From Conoideocrella luteorostrata (lineage: Eukaryota; Ascomycota; Sordariomycetes; Hypocreales; Clavicipitaceae), in contig JASWJB010000121.1 in the NCBI GenBank assembly GCA_032433595.1, positions 49,995 through 113,994 of the forward strand: a DNA stretch of 64,000 nt, given 5' to 3'. A program made the position numbers and the translations under genes. Under the pieces are notes generated by a model. That model saw only the letters and a list, made by a program, of their open reading frames with translations, was not told where the DNA came from and did not search any database. Shown in pieces: positions 23,999-35,290 of the stretch (the first letter of the stretch is position 1; every line of letters begins with the position of its first letter).

Positions 23999-26900
23999 GT
24001 TGTATTACTCGTTTCTTTCGGTGAGAAGTTGTATTTGAAGGAGGGGGTATCGAACAGGTCTATTTAAAAAAAAATTCTTAAGTTAGCAACAGCAATGGTT
24101 CATTGGCTTTATTTATTTGGTGTCGAAAGGTCCCGCTGCATCCGCCTGCAGACTGCTAGGGTTTCTTTGAACCGCGCAAACGAACCTATCAATTAAATAC
24201 CGTAAATCAATAATATTTTCGTAAGCACCGCTCGTCAAGTAAATAGTATAGTAGACAAGGTGAGCTGGTCTGTCAAATGCGCAATGCTCAACAAGCTCGG
24301 TCGGGAATGGCGACCAAGAATTTGCTGCGATTGCGGGACGGGCGATAGGCAGGGAGAAGGAAGCTTCAGAGCAGGTGTGCAGCAACAATAAATGCTAGCA
24401 AACACCTAGGATGGGCTCAATATGAAGCTTACAATAGAAGACTGGAGGAGAAGGAGGATATTATGAGTTGTAGATTGGAGGAGGCGAGGGGAGTGGAATT
24501 GGGAGGATGGAGTTTTGGGAGGCGTGGCAGGAGATACGTAAAAAGTGCCAATACCGATGACCCAGATGTCCCTCAACGTATAAGTGTGGTGTGGCTGCTA
24601 GGGGACAAACTTCGGGCCAGTTCAGCGCAAGAGATCCGTCAATGAATTGGCGGGTCGGAGGGATTGAGCTGTGGTCTGCCAACCTTGCCTCGACCAAAAA
24701 GCACACGGCGCAACAGACAGGAGGCAGCAACTCCGGGTTCAGTCCACGCTTACGGAGTGCAGCCAGGTCCCAACTTTTTGCTCGAGTTGGCCAGGGTCTC
24801 ATTCCTGGAAGTGCTGCGGGATTCTGCAAAGTGGGCCACGCGGGCTGCAACGGCTTGTGCAGCCGGAGCTTGGGGCGTGGCTCGCCAATTTTTTTTTTTA
24901 GTTCTGTTGGGGATAGCCGCGACGCCAGTTGACCTGTTGACGTCGGCGGATTGGCCACTCAAGAGCAGGCCATCTCTTGATTTGCCGCTAACAGCCTGAT
25001 GATCCTGATGATTGCCCCAGCGCACACCCCTTGGACGATGCAAGTACCAGTACTTGTCCACCATCAATTGAGTGTTTTCGCGCGAGACAGTCTGCTCCTT
25101 ATGGCCGTAGATAATGCGCCATCTGGCCACTTGTCCCTCGTTCATGTCAGGACCCCAGATCAAAGTCTAAGGGGTCCGCCAATGCTGAGAGAGTCCAGTT
25201 GAGGTGATCTACCATGGGCCCCTACACTGCCTCCAACTCCCCCGAGGCTGTCTTCATCGTACTTCACGTCGTCCGACCCCATTTCCAGTCCAGGGTGAAA
25301 CTGGCTGTAGCAAGACTGAAGACTCAGCAGGTAGCTCCGCTACTGTGGCAGCGCGGGGGACAATTTATCGTGACCCATTGCAGCAGCGTGGGTAATGGGT
25401 CACGCAAACCGCCCTCCTCTTGCATGGCAAAGCGGGTGGGAATTCTTGTTGATGAAGCAGCGATCGTATATATGCAATACTATTTTTGCCACGTTGGGAA
25501 TTCACCGTAGCTATGGTCTTGGAAAGGTTGTCTACTAGTCTTATCTATGGAGCAGTGGCGTGATATATGCATTTGACCGCGATTAGTATCCGAAGCCATG
25601 ATCTACGATACGGCTGGAACATGACGAATGTTTGGTTCGAATGGATAACATTACGTGTCGCGCCTTCCTTCTATTGATGTTGCAGCATTTGCTACGGAGT
25701 GCTCCGTACTATCACCTATCTAATACGTGTTCACGCTTGATCTGGGGTTTGAACGTGATAGATACCGTTTAACAACGGAGCGAAAACACTCCCTTTCATT
25801 GCAGCCGGACCACAACATATATAACAAAATGTGTCATATACAAAGAAACAAGTTGCACGACGCCAACCAACCATGATAATGGCTACGGCAGCACCAGCGG
25901 GTTGGAAGTAAGGCGTGAATGGCACATGAGTAAATCAACGCATGGCTACCCGGCACCAACAAAACCAATGTGCATCCGAGAGCAGCCAAGATGAGGCGGC
26001 AGTGAGATCGAAATCGATTTCCTCTACATGGCATGATGTTCTGTCATTTGAAGTGAATGTGCAGTTATCCTCCCTTTCGGTTTGCCTACTCTTTCACAGT
26101 ACGGTACCTCAAGCGGTCATGGAGACAATGCATAGGCAGCCGGAAGTATCGGTACCTCAAGTGCCGAGCTTCATGACCCCAACCCCAGCGAAATTTGCAG
26201 TGCTCGCACTAGACTTTGACACACCCGCACCAGGGTTGCGTTGCATGCCATGCCTAGCCAGGCAACCAGGGTCTAACAAGCAGGTCCATGTCGGTGCAGG
26301 ATGGAACAAACCGTACCCATCTACGTGCTTCTCTGTAGTTGTCGCGGCCATGACCGCCACACCAAGACAGAGTTTTGCTGGATGGCGTCTCGGACGGAAG
26401 GCTCATAAAGACGATTCAACACATCTCATTTCTGGAGAGCCAGCTTCTTGTTTTGGGGCAGCGTTATCCAGCACCCCTCTACAGCTCATCCAGCACCACC
26501 TTCGTACCTCGCTAACAGAACAATTTGCGTTATGACCTTGTGTAGTGGCATATATATATACTCTATTTTTTTTGGTTATGTTTTTACTTCAATTTCTCAC
26601 TCTATTATAGATTACGCTATCTTATATACATGCTACTCCGTATATGGCACGCTATTGCACGCTACTACGCGCTATTATGCGCTGACTACTCTGTACACGC
26701 TGAATATATACAGAATACAAATTCAGGATCCTGTTAGTGGAAGCCTTTGTGGACTTAGGAGGCGGCTCATATATTATGCTTATAGAATATCCCTCCCTAA
26801 AAAGGGGTGCTGCGCGGCGCCGCCCTTGTTTTGGCGGTACGGCGATAGCGATATAAGTCTGTTTTCGCTGTCTGGCAGCCATCAACTTTGCCGATGACGT

Positions 26901-27946
26901 ACCTGTCACAGCCAAATTTCCCCCATATTGTAAACTCTGCTCCTAATGCATGCATGTCTTCCCTCGACAATTTGTCTATAAGTGGCAAAAGCTATAGCCC
27001 TGATCCTATTTGCATACGGAGTACAGTGTGCATGCAAGTATTCTGTCAATCCGTAAGCTACGATATGAGTGAGCCAGTAACGAGATCCGGATTGTACCAA
27101 CATTTTACCGCGAAAGGCTTAGCGTCGAAATGTGGTTGAGAAATCCGCTGTTGCCTTGTCCCGGTTGGAAAAAAAAAAGCCGCTCGCCGAGAGCAAAGAG
27201 AGCTGCAGGTGGGTCGCCTGTCCTCAATTGATGGTACGGAGTAGTTACATTGGGGACGGTTAGGCCAGACGCGGCTGCAAATATCCCCCAATTTTTTTTC
27301 ATCCTGCCAACTTTTTGGTGGGTCCTGGTTCAACAATCGAGAAACTGCAGTCGTTCAGTGTCAGCAATGAATGTAATCGCCGGCGCGGCCTTTGTATCGG
27401 TACGTACCGTTCTCCGTGTCAGAGCCCGTAAACTTTTGGCATTTCTGCTGTTGGCTTGCCCCAGCCAGGTCTACGGAGCACTCCCGGTCCCTTCATTTGT
27501 CTGGTGTCTCCCGCTGGTTCCATCTGCCAGGTCCGCGTTCTAAATCACCTCCTTCTACCACACGAAATCCATCTCCTCCCCGCCTGGCTCTCTCCCAAGC
27601 CATCTTCCTTAATTAATCCTGCTCAATATATCGCGAGGTAGGGAGACTTTGGTGACGCCTAGTTCCTCCTCTTAACATTTTAATTGCATCTCTCTCTTTT
27701 CGTCCTCTCAAACAACTTTCTCGTCCTCTCCGTAGAGCTTCCGCCCAACAGCTCCTACGTCTCGGAACTGGGGTCCAGTTCATCCCCTACGCCCTCCCAA
27801 GCAATTCATTGACGGAAAAATCCCTATTTTGAATTTCCAAGAAAGCTGTGAACTGCCAATCAGCTTTGAGATACCCAAGACACCCTCGACACTCTTACGC
27901 ATAGCCGCCGAAAGAAACCAGATACCACATCCCTAATACCGTCGCG
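23999..27946. promoter_or_regulatory. Divergent intergenic region between FAS beta and FAS alpha
   Basis: About 3.9 kb lying between two divergent start codons, so it must hold both promoters and 5' leaders. It contains copies of the dispersed TACTCCGTA-type motif at about 25692 (degenerate), 26634, 27014 and 27235. There is an 11-base direct repeat GGTACCTCAAG at about 26104 and 26151, an A/T-rich section at 26555-26720 with irregular GCACGCTATT/GCGCTATTAT repeats, and a perfect 10-base palindrome GCGGCGCCGC at 26814-26823. A pyrimidine-rich stretch at 27540-27800 is typical of fungal leader or promoter DNA just upstream of FAS alpha. A 197-codon open frame at 25942-26535 begins with ATG but resembles nothing I know. 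No RNA gene was recognised. Confidence 0.6.
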
Positions 27947-30900
27947 ATGCGCCCCGAAGTCGAGCAAGAACTTGCTCACACACTGCTCGTGGAGCTTCTG
28001 GCGTATCAGTTCGCCTCCCCTGTGAGATGGATTGAGACCCAGGATGTGTTCCTCGCCGAAAGGAACGCAGAGCGTATTGTCGAAGTTGGACCAGCCGACA
28101 CCCTCGGGGTTATGGCCAAGAGAACCTTAGCCTCCAAGTACGAAGCTTACGATGCCGCTAAATCAGTGCAGCGACAAATTCTCTGTTATAATAAGGACGC
28201 AAAGGAGATCTACTACGATGTTGACCCTGTTGAAGAAGAGCCAGAGCCTGCTGCTGGTTCAGGTGTAGCGGCAGCTGATGCCGGTCCTTCTGCAGCATCT
28301 GCGCCTACGTCTGCGGCTCCAGCTGCGGCCGCTCCTCCCCCAAGCTCTGGACCTGCTGCCCAGGTGCCCGATGAGCCAGTCCAGGCCGTTGACATTGTTC
28401 GCGCCTTAATTGCCCAAAAACTTAAGAAACCTTTCCTCGAAGTTCCTCTTAGCAAAGCCATTAAGGACCTTGTTGGCGGTAAGCGCTCTTTTTGTCCCTC
28501 GGAAATTGTTTACGTCATTGATGGCGTTCACTGCCCTTCTTGCAGCTGCTGACTCCTAGCACACAGGTAAATCTACCCTGCAAAATGAAATTCTCGGTGA
28601 CCTCGGAAAGGAATTTGGGTCAACTCCTGAGAAGCCAGAAGACACTCCATTGGACGAGCTAGGTGCCTCCATGCAGGCGACCTTCGATGGCAATCTCGGA
28701 AAGCAATCCCAGTCTTTGATCGCAAGATTAATCTCTTCCAAGATGCCCGGTGGTTTCAATATCACAGCAGCTCGCAAGTATCTTGAGACAAGATGGGGCT
28801 TGGGACCTGGTCGCCAAGACGGCGCCTTATTGTTGGCTCTTACCATGGAGCCCCCGTCTCGTCTTGGGTCTGAGAGTGATGCGAAGGCCTTCCTAGATGA
28901 TGTTACTCAGAAGTACGCTACGAATGCTGGCGTCAGCCTTACCACAGCTTCATCTTCCGGTCCCGCTGGCGGTTCTGGTGGCGGCATGATGATGGATCCT
29001 GCCGCCATCGATGCCTTGACCAAAGATCAACGCGCACTATTCAAGCAGCAGCTTGAATTGTTCGCCCGCTACCTCAAGATGGACCTCCGTTCAGGTGACA
29101 AGGCAGCCATTGACTCGCAAAAGTCTGAAAAGGTCCTTCAAGCTCAGCTTGATCTGTGGACCGCTGAGCACGGTGACTTCTACGCTGCTGGTATCGAGCC
29201 CGTCTTCAGCCCTCTCAAGGCTCGCACCTACGATTCATCATGGAACTGGGCCCGTCAAGATGCCCTCAACATGTACTTTGATATCATTTTTGGCCGCCTA
29301 AAGGCTGTTGACCGTGAGATTGTCAGCCAATGTATCCACATCATGAATCGATCCAACCCCAAGCTGTTGGACTTCATGCAGTATCACATCGACAACTGCC
29401 CCACGGAGCGTGGAGAGACGTACAAGCTCGCCAAGGAGCTTGGGCAGCAGCTTATCGAGAACTGCAAGGACGTCTTGGACGTTTCTCCCCACTACAAAGA
29501 TGTGGCCGTCCCTACTGGCCCACGCACCACGGTTGATGCTCGCGGCAACCTCAACTACGAGGAAGTTCCCCGTGCCAGCTGTCGCAAACTTGAGCACTAT
29601 GTTCAGCAGATGGCCGAGGGCGGCAAGATCTCCGAGTACGGCAACCGCACAAAGGTCCAGAATGACCTGCAGCGCATCTACAAGCTCATCAAGCAGCAGC
29701 ACAAGATGTCCAAGACTTCTCAGCTTGAGATCAAGAGTTTGTACGGTGATGTCCTACGCTCACTTGCCATGAATGAAAGCCAAATTCTCTCCAAGGAGAA
29801 CGGTAAGGGCAAAAAAGCCGGTCTTCTCCGTGGTACCAACCAGAACAAGGGTAAGGTTGAGACCATTCCGTTCCTTCATCTGAAACGCAAGACTCTCCAT
29901 GGTTGGGACTACAGCAAGAAGCTCACTGCTGTCTACCTTAACTGCCTCGAGGATGCTGCGAAGTCTGGTGTGACTTACCACGGCAAGTATGTTCTCATGA
30001 CTGGTGCTGGTGCCGGATCTATTGGTGCCGAGGTTCTCCAAGGCCTCATCAGCGGCGGTGCCAAGGTCGTTGTGACCACGAGTCGCTTCTCTCGTGAGGT
30101 CACGGAGTACTACCAGTCCATGTACACTCGCTACGGATCCCGTGGGTCCCAGATTGTGGTGGTTCCTTTCAACCAAGGCAGCAAACAGGATGTCGAGGCT
30201 CTTGTGGAGTACATCTACGACACCAAGAACGGTCTTGGATGGGATCTTGACTACATTGTTCCTTTCGCCGCCATCTCTGAAAACGGTCGTCAGATCGACA
30301 GCGTTGATTCACGCTCTGAGCTTGCTCATAGGATCATGCTTACCAACCTCATTCGCCTCTTGGGCTGCGTCAAGGCGCAAAAGACTGAGCGTGGCTTTGA
30401 GACTCGTCCCGCCCAGGTTGTACTGCCTCTCTCCCCCAACCATGGTACGTTTGGTAACGATGGTCTCTATTCCGAGTCTAAACTTGGTCTTGAGACCCTA
30501 TTCAACCGATGGTACTCTGAGAGCTGGGCCAACTATCTCACCATATGTGGCGCCGTCATTGGCTGGACTCGTGGAACTGGTCTCATGTCTGGCAACAATA
30601 TCGTTGCTGAGGGTGTCGAGGCTTTCGGTGTTCGTACCTTCTCTCAGCAAGAAATGGCTTTCAACTTGCTTGGTTTGATGTCTCCAACCGTAGTCGATCT
30701 TTGCCAGGTTGAGCCCGTTTTCGCCGATCTCAATGGTGGTCTTCAGTTTATCCCTAATCTCAATGAGGCCATGACCAAGCTTCGCAAGGACATTATGGAG
30801 ACTAGCGAGATTCGCAAGGCTGTTTCCAAGGAGAGCACCATCGAGAACACAATTGTCAATGGTGCCGATTCTGAAATTCTCTATAAGAAGAAGACTATTG

Positions 30901-33688
30901 CCCCTCGTGCCAATATCAAGTTTGATTTCCCCGCCCTTCCTGACTGGAACGATGATGTTGCCCCTCTCAATTCCAAGCTGAAGGGTATGGTTGATTTGGA
31001 GAAGGTTGTTGTCGTCACCGGTTTTGCCGAAGTCGGACCCTGGGGTAACTCACGTACTCGATGGGAGATGGAGGCTTACGGCGAATTCTCCCTCGAAGGT
31101 TGCGTCGAGATGGCTTGGATCATGGGTCTGATTCGCAACCATAACGGCCCCATTAAAGGCAAGCCATACTCTGGCTGGGTTGACTCCAAGTCGGGTGAAC
31201 CGGTTGATGACAAGGACATTAAGCAGAAGTATGAGAAATTTATTCTGGAACACGCTGGTATCCGCTTGATTGAACCCGAGCTCTTTGAAGGCTACGATCC
31301 CAACCAGAAGCAGCTGCTTCACGAGGTCGTCATTGAAGAGGACTTGGAGCCATTTGAGGCCTCCAAGGAAACTGCTGAAGAATTCAAGCGTGAGCACGGA
31401 GACAAGGTCGAAATATTTGAGATACCTGACAGCGGCGAATACATTGTCCGTATGAGGAAGGGTGCTTCACTTTGGATTCCCAAAGCTCTCCGCTTTGACC
31501 GTCTTGTCGCTGGTCAGATCCCTACAGGCTGGGACGCCAAGCGATATGGTGTTCCTGAGGACATCATTTCTCAAGTCGACCCTGTCACTCTCTTCCTCCT
31601 TGTATCCACGGCTGAAGCTCTTCTCTCTGCCGGTATCACCGACCCCTATGAGTTCTACAAGTATGTCCACGTTTCCGAGGTCGGTAACTGCGTTGGTTCT
31701 GGTATGGGTGGCTCTGCTGCTCTTCGAGGCATGCACAAGGATCGTTTCTTGGACAAGCCCCTACAAAACGATATTCTCCAGGAGTCTTTCATCAATACCA
31801 TGGCTGCCTGGGTCAACATGTTACTGATTTCGTCCTCTGGCCCCATCAAGACTCCGGTCGGCGCTTGTGCTACTGCAGTTGAGTCTATTGACGTCGGTTA
31901 CGAGACCATCATGGAAGGCAAGGCTCGCGTCTGCTTCGTTGGTGGTTTCGACGACTTTGGTGAGGAGGGCTCATATGAGTTTGCCAACATGAAAGCCACA
32001 AGCAATACCGTGGATGAGTTTAGCCATGGCCGAACTCCCAAAGAGATGTCTCGTCCCACCACCACCACCAGAAATGGCTTCATGGAGTCTCAGGGTTGCG
32101 GTATCCAAGTCATCATGACTGCTAAGCTTGCTCTGGACATGGGCGTTCCCATTTATGGTATCTTGGCTCTTACCACCACAGCGTCCGACAAGATTGGCCG
32201 TTCCGTACCAGCTCCTGGTCAGGGCGTTCTCACCACAGCTCGCGAGCATGCTGGCAAGTTTCCGTCTCCTCTACTCGACATCAGCTACCGTCGCCGCCAA
32301 ATTGAGCGCCGCAAGAAGCAGATTAAGCAGTGGCAGGAGTCTGAAGTTGAATTTATTCACGATGAGGTTGATGCTATGAAGGCCCAGGACCCATCTTTTG
32401 ATGAGAAGCTATACATTCAGGAGCGTTTCGTGCACATTGAAAAGGAGGCTACACGACAAGAAAAGGAGCTTCTCCGAAGCATGGGCAACAACTTCTGGAA
32501 GAGCGATGCCAGCATTGCTCCTCTCCGTGGTGCATTGGCTACCTGGGGTCTTACTATTGACGACCTCGGCGTCGCGTCTTTCCACGGTACCTCCACCAAA
32601 GCCAACGACAAGAACGAATCTTCAGTTATTTGCCAGCAACTTCGTCATCTTGGACGATCTGAAGGTAACGCAGTCATGGGTATTTTCCAAAAATATCTCA
32701 CTGGTCACCCCAAGGGTGCTGCTGGTGCTTGGATGATGAACGGCTGTCTTCAGGTTTTGAATAGTGGTTTGGTCCCCGGCAATCGCAACGCCGACAATGT
32801 CGATCCCGTCATGGAAGATTTCGACCTCATTGTCTATCCTAGCCGTACCATCCAGACCGACGGTGTCAAAGCCTTCTCCGTTACGTCTTTCGGTTTCGGT
32901 CAGAAGGGCGCTCAGGCGATTGGTGTTCACCCCAAGTACCTGTTTGCTACTCTTGATGAGCGCACGTACAATGAATACTGCACGAAGGTCGAGGCTCGTC
33001 AGAAGAAGGCTTACCGTTACTTCCACAACGGTCTCATCAACAACACTCTATTTGTTGCCAAGTCCAAGGCGCCGTATACCGATGAGCAGCTCAGCAGCGT
33101 CCTGCTCAACCCTGACGCTCGTGTTAGCGAGGACAAGAAGTCTTCTGAGCTTAAGTACTCCGATAACTTCATGAAGCAGTCTACCAAGGTCATGAGCTCT
33201 GCCCAGGCCGCTGAGACTCAAAAGGTGATGGAGGCTCTCGCACACAAGGTCGCAAACAAGAACAGCAGTGTTGGTGTTGACGTTGAGGACATTACGGCCG
33301 TAAACATTGAGAATGAGACGTTTTTGAAACGTAACTTCACTGCTGAGGAGATTGGCTACTGCAAGAGCGCTCCGAGCCCTCAGAGTTCATTTGCTGGACG
33401 CTGGAGCGCCAAGGAGGCAGTTTTCAAATCTCTTGGCGTTGCCAGCAAGGGTGCCGGTGCTGCCATGAAGGATATCGAGATCATCAAGGACAGCAAGGGT
33501 GCTCCCAATGTTAAGGTAAGTCACTTCTAAACAGCAAAACAGAACATCATGGCACCAGAATGCTAACGCTGTCACAGCTCCACGGAGATGCTGCTTCCGC
33601 TGCCAAGAAGGCAGGAGTCAAAGATATTGCTCTCTCTATTTCTCACTCTGACAATCAGGCCATCGCTGTTGCGGTTGCCAATTTTTAA
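27947..33688 (+). CDS. FAS2: Fatty acid synthase subunit alpha
   Basis: Alpha chain of the fungal type I fatty acid synthase. Three exons are inferred, 27947-28478, 28567-33515 and 33578-33688 (introns of 88 and 62 bases), giving 1863 residues, the normal length. Domains in order: the C-terminal part of the malonyl/palmitoyl transferase fold (residues 1-95); an Ala/Pro-rich linker at about 98-143; acyl carrier protein with the phosphopantetheine serine at residue 180, in [15 protein letters not shown]; ketoreductase with [14 protein letters not shown] near 652-665; ketosynthase with active-site Cys about 1278 in [12 protein letters not shown]-terminal phosphopantetheinyl transferase at about 1744-1863 (VGVDVEDI, then [16 protein letters not shown]), completed by the third exon. 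Intron 1 lies two codons before Ser180. A possible polyadenylation signal AATAAA lies at 33826. It is divergent from the beta-subunit gene, its obligate partner. Confidence 0.98.
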
Positions 33689-34218
33689 AACATTCTGAGC
33701 ATGGCGACTGGGCTCTTGTATTATTGGCTTGATTGACGCCAGACAGCATGGCGTCTGATGTTTAGATTTCTTGTTTTCAACTTGTTGCGTTTTCTCATGC
33801 ATGGAACGTTGAGCGATGCCGCAACAATAAAACCTGGTAGGGGTTACAAACCTTCAAACACGGTCAAAATATAAAACCTTAGAACAGACAGTAACGCAGT
33901 TGTAATGTAGTATGAAATCAATATTAGTCTTTTTAGATTTATATTGTTCAATTTTATTATTATTTTTTTCGTTGCTATTGATACACTCTTGCTTCTGATT
34001 CCCCGGCCAAGTTAAGCTCTGTCCACGGGGCGAAGCGCAGAACCAAATTTAGGACTCCGTAGACCGACGAGCAGTTAATTTCTTCTCTCTAGACATAGTC
34101 TTTTGATAGCTGACAGACAGGGCGTCAAACATCTCTATATTAGTCCCCCATACAAATATTTCGTTCGGGTATCTTGCAACCATTCTTTTATTCTGTTACA
34201 CGCTCAATTCGGGTTTCT
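33689..34218. other. Convergent 3' region between FAS alpha and LSM4
   Basis: About 530 bases, A/T-rich around 33890-33975, holding the two 3' flanks (AATAAA at 33826 for FAS alpha). No gene seen. Confidence 0.5.
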
Positions 34219-34917
34219 TCATTGCCCACGGCCTCTTCCTCGTCCGCCACGACTACCACCTCGCCCGCCCCTACCTCTATCACCGCCTCCACGGCCGCCA
34301 TGGCCATGATCTCCTCTTGATTGACCGTGAGCGTGTCCATGACCGCCACGTCCACCTCTAAAATTTCCTTGTTGGTTTTTCTGGGACTCGCTGACTTGGT
34401 CGATAATGTCGTTGTCGACGCGGAGGTATTTGATCTAGATATTCATAATTAGCTTTCGGTTCCTTAAACTTTGTGTGAGGTCTATGCAACAAGCCTGCTG
34501 CATGTTCAAGAATGGCTCTTGACTCTTCCCATGCTCAGTGCCTTTTTGGGATTGTCGCGTACATTGTTGCCTTTGACGTAAGCTTCTTTTAATCGAACAA
34601 ACTTATCACCTCCCTGGTAGTACAACATTAGCTGTTTTGCACCCTCGTTTTGGAAAGCACATAAAAGTGTGATCTAGGTTTGGGGGGGCTGAACGCACTG
34701 GACTAGTTTGCACAACTTCTCGCAGGGTGAGGTTCATCCATGTATCGCACTGGACCAGATGGCCGTTTAGAGTCTCGCCATTCTTCAGCTCTACCAGCAT
34801 GGGATGCCCTTGAGCGGCATTGAGCAGGCTGAGGGGCAGCTAGAGCATTCGTTAGTTAGTTCGGGGACATAGCGTGAGTGAGGTTTTAGCTGGTGCACCG
34901 GGGATATGACGAACCAT
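34219..34917 (-). CDS. LSM4: U6 snRNA-associated Sm-like protein LSm4
   Basis: Subunit of the Lsm1-7 (mRNA decapping and decay) and Lsm2-8 (U6 snRNP) rings. Assembled from four exons on the minus strand: 34917-34915, 34839-34699, 34613-34563 and 34434-34219, giving 136 residues. The first exon is only the ATG codon, followed directly by a GTTCGT donor. Exon 2 gives [20 protein letters not shown] and continues through the Sm1 motif ([18 protein letters not shown]). Exon 3 gives [17 protein letters not shown]. Exon 4 gives the Sm2 motif [14 protein letters not shown] and an RGG/HG-rich tail ending RGRGRGQ. All joins keep the frame and use GT/AG. The family call is secure; the one-codon first exon is an inference from splice signals and from the family's N-terminus. 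It is divergent from the PPR-like gene. Confidence 0.95.
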
Positions 34918-35290
34918 GGTGTGTTCTCAGATGTCGCGCAACGATAGACTTGTTCGTGAAGAAGTCTGCTTGGTGCGCGAGGGTAGTTTCGTTGCTCAAT
35001 GACGTCGGGGAGTTGGGTTCGACAAGGGAGCTACTATTAAGACGAGGGCGAACTGTGAGCGGCAGTGTGGACGATCGGCTCTGCTCGCCCCGCGAGTTGC
35101 ATTGCCCCGCTTCGTGGGATGGGATGGGACCAGCTCGGACTCGGGGGGTTCCACGAAGCTAAGTTCCCAAGGATGCCGCAGAGCTTGGTACTAGCATTGA
35201 GAATTTCAGAGAGAAAAAAAGCGTGCAGGTACATTATCGCTGTCGACAAAAATCTCTGTTTCCTTGCAGAGGACGGGACAATGGGTCAAG
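34918..35290. promoter_or_regulatory. Shared divergent promoter region, LSM4 / PPR-like gene
   Basis: 373 bases between the two start codons. A possible 5' UTR intron of the right-hand gene has a GTACAT donor near 35229 and a CTTGCAG acceptor ending near 35269. No specific binding site was recognised. Confidence 0.45.

Noticed and set aside
25625..25650. GGTTCGAAT resembling a tRNA B box
   Set aside because: No matching A box, acceptor stem or T-arm could be folded around it; no tRNA called here or elsewhere.
25942..26535. 197-codon ATG-initiated open frame between the FAS genes
   Set aside because: Composition is irregular, there is no recognisable motif, the ATG context is weak (CACGC-type) and it lies in promoter DNA. 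Kept only as a possibility under the intergenic entry.
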